Shown here in pieces: positions 25,321 through 33,800 of a stretch of 64,000 nucleotides of DNA. Source of the DNA: Deltaproteobacteria bacterium UBA5205 (lineage in GTDB: Bacteria > Desulfobacterota > Syntrophorhabdia > Syntrophorhabdales > Syntrophorhabdaceae); NCBI GenBank assembly GCA_002412715.1, contig DHVP01000042.1:144489-208488 (forward strand). Reading direction: 5' to 3'. The notes beneath the pieces were generated by a model, which was given only the letters and a program-made list of their open reading frames with translations, did no database searches and was not told where the DNA came from. The translations under genes and the position numbers were made by a program. Position 1 is the stretch's first letter. Each line of letters opens with the position of its first letter.

Positions 25321-26463
25321 TTAAAGCGCGAACATGGACCGAATCGTTTCTGTTTGATGTATCCTTGCACCCCTTTTCAGCAATTCCGCAAGGAACCGGT
25401 CGGGGTCGATGCAGCCTTCAGGTGCCACCACGCCCTTTACGGTAACCTCGCCCGCTTCCATCATGAGCGCCGCTATCGATGCCGGCAGACCCGTTCCCGG
25501 GGCCATTCTGCCGACTATATCGGCGGTGTAGGTCACCTGTTTTCCCTGTCGTTCGCCTTTCACGATCACCTTGAGCCCCGATGCGGCAGGGCCGTTGTCC
25601 CTGCCTTCAGGGATGGTATTCCAGAGCTTTAGCGCGAGGTCGTAGGGCACCACTTTGGTCCCCTTTACCTCCATCGGTTCGTTGCCGAGAAGGCCCATGT
25701 CTTTCTGTTCCTTGATAAGCCGGTCCACCCACACAGGGATGAGGGCTCCTTTTATGACCACCGTCTTCACGTCTTTTATATAGCGGGGTATCGTGATCGG
25801 CTGGGGATGGCCGACATAGCTGATAAGACATTCCCCGAGCGGATCCAGGAAATGCTCCACTTCTTCCCCACCGCCGCCGTCAACCTCAACCAGTTTGCCA
25901 TCGATGTACTGGGGGATCTTCCCGAGGACCATGTGAAGACTGTGGTCCCAGGCGGCACCGGCGAGTTCGGCAATGCTGACGACCCAGTACAGATAGATCT
26001 CATCGACGCGATCCAGCCTGTCGGCGTACCACTTGACGAGCACGTTATTCGTTCCGGGGTCGGACCCCATTCCCGTCAGGACGGTAATACCCGCCTGTTT
26101 TGCTGCTGCATCGATATCGGAGGCGAATAGGATCTGCGCGGCCTCGTAATCGTCGCAGATATCGATGTAATTGACCTTAGCCTCAACGGCCGCCCTGGCC
26201 ACCGCAACGGCGGTCTTGTAAAAGGGCCCCGCGCAGTTGACGACGACATCCACCCCTTTTATCGCGCCAACCATGCCGGTGTGATCGTTTACATCGATTT
26301 TCACAAGGGACACCTTCGAGCTGGCGCGCAATTTCTCCTGCACCCTCTCAGGATCGGTATTGATGTCTCCGAGTGTTACCTTTTCTATCCGCTCCTGTTT
26401 GATCAGGTCTCTCGCAACCCCCTGACCCATGCCTCCTGTTCCGCCTACCACCAGTACCTTCAT
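25321..26463 (-). CDS. Saccharopine dehydrogenase-family oxidoreductase
   Basis: A 380-residue NAD(P)-dependent protein: N-terminal Rossmann motif VLVVGGTGGMGQGVARDL, VVNCAGPFYKTAVAVARAA, NYIDICDDYEAAQILF and LTGMGSDPGTNNVLVKW. These are the hallmarks of the saccharopine dehydrogenase/carboxynorspermidine dehydrogenase superfamily. It is distinct from the polyamine enzyme at 8.4-9.6 kb. ATG 26463 is preceded by AAGGAGGGAGA. Members of this family make or break C-N bonds of amino acids by reduction or oxidation; with the neighbouring class III aminotransferase it suggests a nitrogen-containing intermediate. The real substrate is unknown. Confidence 0.85.
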   Translation of the reverse strand: MKVLVVGGTGGMGQGVARDLIKQERIEKVTLGDINTDPERVQEKLRASSKVSLVKIDVNDHTGMVGAIKGVDVVVNCAGPFYKTAVAVARAAVEAKVNYIDICDDYEAAQILFASDIDAAAKQAGITVLTGMGSDPGTNNVLVKWYADRLDRVDEIYLYWVVSIAELAGAAWDHSLHMVLGKIPQYIDGKLVEVDGGGGEEVEHFLDPLGECLISYVGHPQPITIPRYIKDVKTVVIKGALIPVWVDRLIKEQKDMGLLGNEPMEVKGTKVVPYDLALKLWNTIPEGRDNGPAASGLKVIVKGERQGKQVTYTADIVGRMAPGTGLPASIAALMMEAGEVTVKGVVAPEGCIDPDRFLAELLKRGARIHQTETIRSMFAL

Positions 26464-26523
26464 TCTCCCTCCTTCAGATCGTGGTAACTTCAAAGCCGTA
26501 TATTCGTCCGGCGATTCTCGTCC

Positions 26524-26943
26524 TCATTTGTTGATATCGAAATCCCCTTCCAGGAGTTCCGTAAGCACCCCGTGAAGTTTGTTCGGGTGGTGTACGAAAG
26601 CATATCGTGTGCCGAAAAGCTCCCTGGGCTTTTTATCGATGAGATCGACCTTCTTTTGTGTGAGTTCGTCCATTGCCTTCGTGAGGTCATCGACCTTGTA
26701 TGATATCAGGAAGACTCCCTCCCCCCGCTTGTCGATGAATTTGGCGACCTCCCCGTCAGGTGCCGTCGATTCCATGAACTCGACCGCCACCTCGCCGATG
26801 TAGTATCGTGACACTTTTATCTTCTCGGAATCGGCGGTATATTCGCATGCCGGGATAAGTCCGAAATCTTCCCTGTACACCCTCTTCGTCTCTTCAAGGT
26901 CCTTCACTGCAAAACAGATATGATCGATCTTTTCGATCTTCAT
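26524..26943 (-). CDS. Methylmalonyl-CoA epimerase-like VOC protein
   Basis: A 139-residue glyoxalase/VOC-fold protein that resembles methylmalonyl-CoA epimerase over its full length: IDHICFAVKDLEET at the start, VAVEFMESTAPDGEVAKFI, KRGEGVFLISYKVDDL, LIDKKPRELFGTRYAFVHHP and GVLTELLEG at the end. His8 and the Glu residues in VEFME and LTELLE are at usual metal/acid-base positions; the usual HHIAFEV is changed to VFLISYKV, so one His metal ligand seems missing. In a cluster with a B12 acyl-CoA mutase, a role in epimerising a substituted malonyl-CoA before dehydrogenation is likely. ATG 26943 lies 11 bases after the large subunit of the second Mo enzyme. Confidence 0.78.
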   Translation of the reverse strand: MKIEKIDHICFAVKDLEETKRVYREDFGLIPACEYTADSEKIKVSRYYIGEVAVEFMESTAPDGEVAKFIDKRGEGVFLISYKVDDLTKAMDELTQKKVDLIDKKPRELFGTRYAFVHHPNKLHGVLTELLEGDFDINK

Positions 26944-26954
26944 GCCCTGCCCCC

Positions 26955-29240
26955 TTATCCATTCTGTTTCGCCTTCTCTTTCAACGCCTTCAGGATCTTT
27001 TCCGGCGTGATGGGAAGGTCTTTGATCCTTACTCCGACGGCATCATAGATGGCATTCGCTATTGCCGGGGCGGTCGGGACAAGCCCCGGCTCCCCGATTC
27101 CTTTAGCTCCGAATGGCCCGGCATGTTCATCGGACTCGACGATAACCGCCTGGACGGGCGGTACATCCCTGACCGTCGGCATCTTGTAATCCAGGAAATT
27201 ACCGTTCTTCAGGTAGCCTTTGTCATATATCATCCTCTCACCAAGGGCATACCCGATTCCCTGGAGCCCGCCGCCGTAGATCTGGCCTTCGAGCAGCATC
27301 GGGTTGATCGCCTTGCCAACGTCATGGGCGGCGATGTAATTGAGGATCTTTACCTGCCCGGTCTCTTTATCTACCTCAACCTCAACACCATGGGCGCCGT
27401 AAGCATAGGTCACTGAAAGATTGCCTCTGAAGGTCTGATCGAAATTCTCGTTCGGCGGGTCATAAAAATTCTCGGCCACGAGCATCCTGCCCCCCAGGGA
27501 ATAATGGGCCTTGCGCAAGACCTTGCCGAAAGGGATGTTCTTCTCTTTGTCGTTCTTCGAGAAGATGATCCCATCCTTCATTTCCAGTGCCTCCACAGAC
27601 TCGCCAAGGCTCTTCGCGGCTATCTCCATGATCTGGTCCCTTATCTTTTCGGCCGCGCCGAGGGCAGAGTTGCCCGCCACAAAGGTGGTCCTGCTGGCAT
27701 GAGCCCCCACATCCCACGGGCACACATCGGTATCATTGTTGATAATGTTGATATCGTCAACACCTACGCCAAGCACTTCCGCAACGATCTGTGCGATGAT
27801 CGTGTCCGAGCCCTGGCCGATCTCGGAAGATCCTGTAATAACATCGACCTTGCCGTTGTCATCCACCTTGATGATGGTCCCGCAGCCATCAGATTTGTAC
27901 ACCCTGGCAGCACCGCCCACGTGGATCAGCGATGCCATACCGACGCCCCTGCCGTCCACCTTCCCTCTTTTACCCTTCCAGTCAAGTCTCTTCACCACCT
28001 CTTCAATACAGTCTTTCATTCCGCAGGAAGTGATCTTGAAATTTTGAGGTGTCAACTCACCCGATTCGTTTGCGTTGATCCGGCGGATCTCGTGGGGATC
28101 GATGCCCGCCTTTTCCGCAAGCTGGTCAAGACATGATTCAATTGCAAAGGTTGCCTGGGGGTTCCCGTAGCCGCGGAACGCTTGGCAGTAAGTATTGTTC
28201 GTATAGACGCATTTCGCCGTGTATTTGATATTGGGTACTTTGTAGAGGGATGATATGGGCACCATCATGACGGAAGGCGTCGTGGCCCCCCATGAAGTAT
28301 AGGCGCCGTTGTCGAGGACCATTTCCATCTCACGGAAGGTGAGCCTGCCATCCTTGTCGCAGCCCTGGGATATCTTCGTGATCGTACACTGCCTCGGAGA
28401 CGTCGCCAAAAACTCCTCCTCGCGGGAGAAGACAATCTTCACGGGTTTTCTTGTCTTGAGTGCCAGCAGAATAGCGATATATTCATAGGCATAGGTATCG
28501 AGCTTGCTGCCGAAACCTCCGCCTATTACGGCTTGAATGACCCTGACCCGTTTTTTTTTCAGGCCGAAGGTTTTGAGCGCTTCCAGGAAATCATTCTGTG
28601 CCAGCGAGGGTATCTGGGTATTGCTGTAAACGGTCAGATTATTACTCGCGTCGAAAGTGGCTACGCAGCCGCTCGTCCCAAGGCAGCAGTGTGTTACCCA
28701 CTGAGTGCTGAAGGTATCCTCGGCAATGAACGCCGATTCTCTTTTCGCGGCCTCCACGTCACCGTGCACAAACTTCCAGGGAAGCTTCAGGATGTTTGAC
28801 TTGAGCTCTTCGTGAATGAGCGCCGAACCCTCTTTCATCGCTGTAAGGGGATCGAAAATCCCGGGGAGCTCTTCGTACTCGACCTCGATGAGATCAAGTG
28901 CCTCTTCAGCGATCTCCTGGCTTATGGCCGCCACGGCGGCGATCTCGTCCCTGGTGGACAAAACCTTACCCGATTTGAGAGGAGGGTTGTCTTTCAAAAA
29001 ACCAAATTTGAAGTTATTGGGAACATCGGCACCCGTGAGCACCGCTTTTACACCAGGGAGCGCCTGCGCCCTGGCTGTATCTATCTTCACTATCTTGGCA
29101 TGGGGATATTTACTGTAAAGGATCTTCCCATGGAGCATGCCGGGAACTTTCAGGTCCTGTATGTACACCGCATCGCCGGTGGCCTTCAGCGGTGCATCCT
29201 TCTTGGGAACTCTTTGTCCTACAAATTTCAGGCCGTCCAT
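26955..29240 (-). CDS. Molybdopterin subunit of a xanthine-dehydrogenase-type hydroxylase
   Basis: A 761-residue large subunit with complete hydroxylase motifs: VIGGGFGSKLD (Mo-pterin loop), FRGYGNPQATFAIE, TGSSEIGQGSDT and the catalytic Glu in GPFGAKGIGEPGLVPTAPA (about residue 716). Such enzymes hydroxylate a carbon next to ring nitrogen or an aldehyde with water as oxygen source. In the cluster context, the best candidate reaction is hydroxylation of indole-3-acetate at C2 to the oxindole; other N-heterocycles are possible. AGGAGG precedes ATG 29240, and the stop of the [2Fe-2S] subunit gene is 3 bases away. Order FAD, FeS, Mo differs from the HcrABC-like operon, so the two are not recent duplicates. 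Confidence 0.9.
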   Translation of the reverse strand: MDGLKFVGQRVPKKDAPLKATGDAVYIQDLKVPGMLHGKILYSKYPHAKIVKIDTARAQALPGVKAVLTGADVPNNFKFGFLKDNPPLKSGKVLSTRDEIAAVAAISQEIAEEALDLIEVEYEELPGIFDPLTAMKEGSALIHEELKSNILKLPWKFVHGDVEAAKRESAFIAEDTFSTQWVTHCCLGTSGCVATFDASNNLTVYSNTQIPSLAQNDFLEALKTFGLKKKRVRVIQAVIGGGFGSKLDTYAYEYIAILLALKTRKPVKIVFSREEEFLATSPRQCTITKISQGCDKDGRLTFREMEMVLDNGAYTSWGATTPSVMMVPISSLYKVPNIKYTAKCVYTNNTYCQAFRGYGNPQATFAIESCLDQLAEKAGIDPHEIRRINANESGELTPQNFKITSCGMKDCIEEVVKRLDWKGKRGKVDGRGVGMASLIHVGGAARVYKSDGCGTIIKVDDNGKVDVITGSSEIGQGSDTIIAQIVAEVLGVGVDDINIINNDTDVCPWDVGAHASRTTFVAGNSALGAAEKIRDQIMEIAAKSLGESVEALEMKDGIIFSKNDKEKNIPFGKVLRKAHYSLGGRMLVAENFYDPPNENFDQTFRGNLSVTYAYGAHGVEVEVDKETGQVKILNYIAAHDVGKAINPMLLEGQIYGGGLQGIGYALGERMIYDKGYLKNGNFLDYKMPTVRDVPPVQAVIVESDEHAGPFGAKGIGEPGLVPTAPAIANAIYDAVGVRIKDLPITPEKILKALKEKAKQNG

Positions 29241-29242
29241 GG

Positions 29243-29710
29243 TTACCTCCTGTCCGCAACGGTTTTGATGGCATCAATGATCTTCACGTAACCGGTACAC
29301 CTGCAGAGATTACCCTCGATGCTCTCTTTGATCTCATCTTCAGTGGGTTTTTCCTTCTCATCAAGGAGTGCCTTTGAAGACATGATCATACCGGGGATGC
29401 AAAACCCGCACTGAACGGCGCCTTCATCGACAAAGGCCTTTTGAAGCGGATCGAGGTCGCCGTCCTTCGTCATAAGGCCTTCAATGGTCACAATCTGCCT
29501 GCCTTCGGCCTCCATCACCGGATAGAGACAGGAATTAACCGCCTGGCCATCGATAATGACGGTACACGCACCGCACTCTCCATAACCGCAACCTTCCTTT
29601 GTCCCCGTCATCTCAAAGACTTCCCGAAGCAGATAGAGGAGCGTCCACTTAGGATCGACCTCGACTATCACCTTTTCATTATTCAATGTAAATGTGATCT
29701 CTTTTTTCAT
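29243..29710 (-). CDS. [2Fe-2S] subunit of the xanthine-dehydrogenase-type hydroxylase
   Basis: A 155-residue small subunit with the two cluster-binding sets GCGYGECGACTV plus NSC, and QCGFCIPG with LCRCTGY. It shuttles electrons from the Mo site to FAD. Two neighbouring ATG codons (29713, 29710) follow the ribosome site AGGGGG; the second has better spacing. Middle gene of the three-gene hydroxylase set. Confidence 0.9.
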   Translation of the reverse strand: MKKEITFTLNNEKVIVEVDPKWTLLYLLREVFEMTGTKEGCGYGECGACTVIIDGQAVNSCLYPVMEAEGRQIVTIEGLMTKDGDLDPLQKAFVDEGAVQCGFCIPGMIMSSKALLDEKEKPTEDEIKESIEGNLCRCTGYVKIIDAIKTVADRR

Positions 29711-29720
29711 CATCCACCCC

Positions 29721-30695
29721 CTACCATAGCCTGTCGGGCCATATCGTATCATCCGGTCTGATCACCCGGTCTACAGCCTTGAGAATTGCCCGTTTCGTCA
29801 GCACTTTTACCATGTCCCGGCGGTACCACGCCTCGCCGCGAATACTGTCCCTCGGCTGCGATTCCGACGCCGCTATCTCGCCGATTTCTTCGAACAGCTT
29901 CTCGGAGATAACCTTGCCCTTCAGGGCTTCCTCGGCCTTCCTGGCCCGTATCGGCCTCGGCGCCACGACACCCATGGCTATCCGCACATCCTCGCATACA
30001 AGCTTCTCATCTTCGAGCCTCTTGAGGATGTTCGAGATGCTGTCTACGGTACAGAAGGCATCCTTGCATCCGACCTCGCTGCCTCCGATATCTATTGTGA
30101 CCCTCGCGGCAACTCCCAGCATGGGGAGGTCCATTGCCTGCCGCCTCGTATGTTTGAAATAAGCTGAACCCGTGTTCTCGCCGAATGCAGGCATGGTAAA
30201 ACCTTTAACGATCTCGCCTTTCTCAAGGGCCACCTTGTTGGGCCCCAGAAAAAAATCATCGAGGGACATTTCCCTCTCGCCTGTTTTGCCGGCAATGATA
30301 ACGCTCGCGTCGAGGACCAGAAGCGGGCATGCCGTGTCCGCTGACGGTGCCGCGTTGCAGATGTTCCCGCCCATGGTGGCAACATTGCGTATCTGCAGGG
30401 AACCGACTTTTTTTGCGGCATCTGCGAGCGCAGAGTAGCGCCTTTGCACAAAGTCGTTCTTCGCTATCGAGTTGTGGGTAACAGCGCTTCCGATCCTGAG
30501 CCCTCCTTCGGTCTCCATATAGTTGAGGTCCCCTATATTCCGCAGGGAAATAAGTCGCGCAGGGACAAGCTTCTTCTGCCTGATAAGTACCATCACATCG
30601 GTGCCGCCGGCGATGTACTTCGCGTTTTCGAGGCCCTCCATGAGATCGATGGCCTCTTTCACGGTCTGAGGTTTATGGTATTCGTAACCTTTCAC
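29721..30695 (-). CDS. FAD subunit of the xanthine-dehydrogenase-type hydroxylase
   Basis: A 324-residue FAD-binding subunit with IAGGTDVMVLIRQKK and the second flavin motif ATMGGNICNAAPSAD. It lacks the four-Cys [4Fe-4S] insertion of the HcrB-like subunit, so this complex is the normal hydroxylase type that sends electrons out to an acceptor. The start is GTG 30695 with AAAGGAGGG upstream. First gene of the hydroxylase set, 38 bases after the CoA-ligase-like gene. Confidence 0.9.
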   Translation of the reverse strand: MKGYEYHKPQTVKEAIDLMEGLENAKYIAGGTDVMVLIRQKKLVPARLISLRNIGDLNYMETEGGLRIGSAVTHNSIAKNDFVQRRYSALADAAKKVGSLQIRNVATMGGNICNAAPSADTACPLLVLDASVIIAGKTGEREMSLDDFFLGPNKVALEKGEIVKGFTMPAFGENTGSAYFKHTRRQAMDLPMLGVAARVTIDIGGSEVGCKDAFCTVDSISNILKRLEDEKLVCEDVRIAMGVVAPRPIRARKAEEALKGKVISEKLFEEIGEIAASESQPRDSIRGEAWYRRDMVKVLTKRAILKAVDRVIRPDDTIWPDRLW

Positions 30696-30733
30696 AATAC
30701 CCTCCTTTAAAATCCTTTCTGCTTTGAAACTTT

Positions 30734-32041
30734 CTACGTATCTCTATTGTCGTAAACCCTTTTTGTCTTGCGTTCCGACCGCGGAAGTGACCCGTAATCT
30801 TCCACCTCCACGTCGCAACTGACGAGTACCTGTCTTTTTACCTCTTTTTCTATGGTCTTTGTGATGTGCTTGTCGGCATCGTGGGATTTCTGAATTCCCT
30901 GGGCCCGCTCCACCTTGATCGTCATGTGGTCCTTGCCGCCCTTGTCTTTCCTGAAAAGCAGGATCTGGTATTCACTGCCAACGTCTTTGATATTGGAAAG
31001 TATCTGATCGATATGGCTGGGATAGATATTGACGGCCCTGAAGATGAACATGTCGTCGCTGCGGCCCAGGATCCGGTCGTGGCGCGGCATCATGCTCCCG
31101 CAGGGGCATTCCCCCGGGATGATCCTCGTCAGGTCCCTCGTGCGGTAACGGATGAGCGGGGCGGCCTCCTTGCGAAGGGTGGTCACCACCATCTCGCCGA
31201 TCTCTCCGTCAGGGACAGGCTGGAGCGTTTCGGGGTTGAGGATCTCAAGAATAAAATAGTCCGCCCAGTAATGGATGCCGGTATGGTAGCGGCAGTCGAG
31301 GCCCGTCCCGGGGCCGTAGAGCTCTGTCATGCCGGGAATATCAAAGAGGTGGTCGTAGGCTACGCCCGAAAGTTCCGATATCCTTGTCCGCATGGCGTCG
31401 CTTGCCCGCTCGGAACCGAAGATCATCTTCTTGAGTGCAATCTTGTTGCGCAGTCCCCGTTCTTCAATGAGTTCTGCCATTAAAAGTCCCATGGAGGCCG
31501 TGCAGGTCATGGCCGTGGTTCCGAAGTCTTCGAGGAACTGGCACTGCATGTCCGTGTTCCCGGGACCGATGGGGATAGACATCGCGCCGAACCGTTCGCA
31601 GCCATTCTGGAAACCCCAACCGGCGGTCCAGACGCCATAGCCCACGGCGATCTGGATCCTGTCTTCGGGCGTACAATCCGCATATGAATAGCACCGGGCA
31701 AACATATTGGCCCAGTCGTCAACGTCCTTTGCGGTATAGCAAAGTACTTTCCGCTTGCCCGTTGTTCCGCTCGAGGCATGGATACGGACGACCTCTTCAA
31801 AGGGTACACTCCTTAGTGGAAAGGGATATCCCTCCTGGAGGTCCTTGCTCGTCGTAAATGGCAGCTTGTGTATATCCGCAAGGGACTTTATGTCTCCAGG
31901 TTTGACCCCGGCCTCGTCAAGCTTTCTCCGGTAATGCACGGAACCGTTGTATGCATGTTCAACCGTCCATTTCAGTCCGTCGAGCTGGAGAACTTTCAAT
32001 TCCTTTTCCGATTTCACCTTTGTGTCAAACGGCCGCTCCAT
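30734..32041 (-). CDS. Phenylacetate-CoA ligase family protein (PaaK-like)
   Basis: A 435-residue AMP-forming aryl-CoA ligase. Motifs: ATP-binding SSGTTGKRKVLCY, TELYGPGTGLDCRYH, LIRYRTRDLTRI and the hinge LGRSDDMFIFRAVNIYPSHID. It would convert an arylacetic or similar acid to its CoA thioester with ATP giving AMP and PPi. In the indoleacetate clusters of denitrifiers a PaaK-like ligase is present too, which supports a similar role here; phenylacetate itself is an alternative substrate. ATG 32041 chosen: a purine-rich GGAGGAGGGA lies upstream and the family starts here. Confidence 0.88.
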   Translation of the reverse strand: MERPFDTKVKSEKELKVLQLDGLKWTVEHAYNGSVHYRRKLDEAGVKPGDIKSLADIHKLPFTTSKDLQEGYPFPLRSVPFEEVVRIHASSGTTGKRKVLCYTAKDVDDWANMFARCYSYADCTPEDRIQIAVGYGVWTAGWGFQNGCERFGAMSIPIGPGNTDMQCQFLEDFGTTAMTCTASMGLLMAELIEERGLRNKIALKKMIFGSERASDAMRTRISELSGVAYDHLFDIPGMTELYGPGTGLDCRYHTGIHYWADYFILEILNPETLQPVPDGEIGEMVVTTLRKEAAPLIRYRTRDLTRIIPGECPCGSMMPRHDRILGRSDDMFIFRAVNIYPSHIDQILSNIKDVGSEYQILLFRKDKGGKDHMTIKVERAQGIQKSHDADKHITKTIEKEVKRQVLVSCDVEVEDYGSLPRSERKTKRVYDNRDT

Positions 32042-32090
32042 TTTCACTGTCCCTCCTCCCCATGACATACCCTCGATGCGGTATATCGTT

Positions 32091-33800
32091 CTAGTGTCTC
32101 AGTTTCTTTGTCTCTTCCTCGTCGATCTCGAGAGTCTTCGGATCGATCGCCACTTTATAATCTGACCGGGCGCTCTCAAAACTTATGTATCCTTCAAGAA
32201 CGTCGTTCAGCACCATTTCCGGGTCGCGCTCGATGGAATTGCCGTAGCCGCCTCCGCCCGGCGCGTCGATCGTTACGACATCGCCCGGCGCAAGCTGGGT
32301 CAACCCGTAGGAATTCCCCGGAACGCCATTTACAAGGAACTGTGCCCTGGCACCAGGTTTGCCTCCAAAGAGACCTTCCGCGGGATAAATATACCGGCCT
32401 GACTGAATCCCCAGGTTGACCGGCGGGATCGGCGCATATTCGTCATCTGGCACTTTGAAGATCTCGCGTTTCCCCAATCCGCCTTTCATCTTGCCGATGC
32501 CGCCCGAATCGGACAGGATCTCCCGTTTCTCGACGATCAGCGGTGTATCACTCTCAAAAATCTCAACGGGAGTATTCGCACCGTTGGCCGGGAAGATATA
32601 GACGTAGTTACCGTCATTGCGGGCCCCCGCACCCATGCCCCCGCCCCGTATGATAACGCTGTGCCACGGTTTGGCGTCTTTTCGCTTTCCGTAGAATACG
32701 TTCATCGCCGCCGGGGTGCCGCCTGACGCCGCTATCACCTTGTCGGGCAGGACGTCGGAGAGGGCCCGGTAAATGACCTCTGTCAGAAAATGGCCGACCC
32801 CCATCCGCGCGGCCACGGCCGCAGGGAACTTGCAATTGATTACCGTACCCTCAGGCGCTGTGAGCACGATCGGCTTTGCACATCCTTCATTATTGGGGAT
32901 GTCGGGCGCGAACATGCTCTTGATCGCCATAAAGACGTAGGCATAAGTAAAGTTATACACCACGTTGCCGCCCCAATTGACCTGGCCCGATGAACCGTCA
33001 AGGTCAACGATGATATCGCTTCCCTTTATCTCCACCTTTGCTTCGATGACGATGTCGCCGTTGCCTTTCATCTGTTCGATGACACCCCTTGTCCGGTATA
33101 TGCCGTCGGGGATCTTTGCTATCTCCTCCCTCATACTCTTCTCGGTCAACCCGATGACCTGATCCGCAAGGTCGTCGAGGTTTTCAAGGTCGCTCTCCTT
33201 GAGCATCTGGCATATCTTTTCGCCGCACACATGGTTCGCCGCTATCTGCGATCGGATATCGCCGATCACCTCATCGGGCGTCCTCACGTTCCAGCGGATG
33301 AGGTCGAGAACGGATTCGTTGAGCACCTCTTTGTCATAGAGCTTCACGAAGGGAATGAAGAGTCCCTCCTCGAAGACATCATGGTTGTCGGACGCAACTC
33401 TTCCGCCGATGTCCGAATGGTGGAAGACGCAGGCGGTGAAGGCCACCAGCTTGTCCTTGTAGAATATGGGGCTCATGACGCAAACATCGTTGAGATGGCC
33501 CGCCAGTGCCCAGGGATCGTTGGTGATAAAGGCGTCCCCCGGGCTATAGTAGTCGTGGGGATACTTATTGACAAGATTTTTGATACCAAGCGCCATGGCG
33601 CCTGACTGTCCCGGTGTGGCGAAGGTACCCTGCGCCAGTTCCCGGCCAAAACGGTCGGTGAACATGCAGGTGTAGTCATGAGCGTCCCGAAGGAGACTTG
33701 AAAACGCCGTACGGGCTACGCTTCCGTCCGCTTCGTCAACGATCGAGATAAGCCTTCTCCACAAGATTTCAAGTGTTATCGGATCAAACGTACGCGCCAT
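32091..33800 (-). CDS. Hydantoinase B/5-oxoprolinase family subunit (HyuB-like)
   Basis: A 569-residue HyuB-type subunit: FDPITLEILWRRLISIVDEADG at the start, SLLRDAHDYTCMF, FITNDPWALAGHLNDVCVM and the C-terminal TIDAPGGGGYGNS. With HyuA it forms an ATP-dependent enzyme that opens a cyclic amide (hydantoin, 5-oxoproline, oxindole ring) or, in some relatives, carboxylates a ketone. No third acetone-carboxylase gamma subunit is nearby, which favours amide hydrolysis. Its ATG overlaps the hyuA stop (TGATG), with AAGGAGGTG inside the end of hyuA. Confidence 0.9.
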   Translation of the reverse strand: MARTFDPITLEILWRRLISIVDEADGSVARTAFSSLLRDAHDYTCMFTDRFGRELAQGTFATPGQSGAMALGIKNLVNKYPHDYYSPGDAFITNDPWALAGHLNDVCVMSPIFYKDKLVAFTACVFHHSDIGGRVASDNHDVFEEGLFIPFVKLYDKEVLNESVLDLIRWNVRTPDEVIGDIRSQIAANHVCGEKICQMLKESDLENLDDLADQVIGLTEKSMREEIAKIPDGIYRTRGVIEQMKGNGDIVIEAKVEIKGSDIIVDLDGSSGQVNWGGNVVYNFTYAYVFMAIKSMFAPDIPNNEGCAKPIVLTAPEGTVINCKFPAAVAARMGVGHFLTEVIYRALSDVLPDKVIAASGGTPAAMNVFYGKRKDAKPWHSVIIRGGGMGAGARNDGNYVYIFPANGANTPVEIFESDTPLIVEKREILSDSGGIGKMKGGLGKREIFKVPDDEYAPIPPVNLGIQSGRYIYPAEGLFGGKPGARAQFLVNGVPGNSYGLTQLAPGDVVTIDAPGGGGYGNSIERDPEMVLNDVLEGYISFESARSDYKVAIDPKTLEIDEEETKKLRH

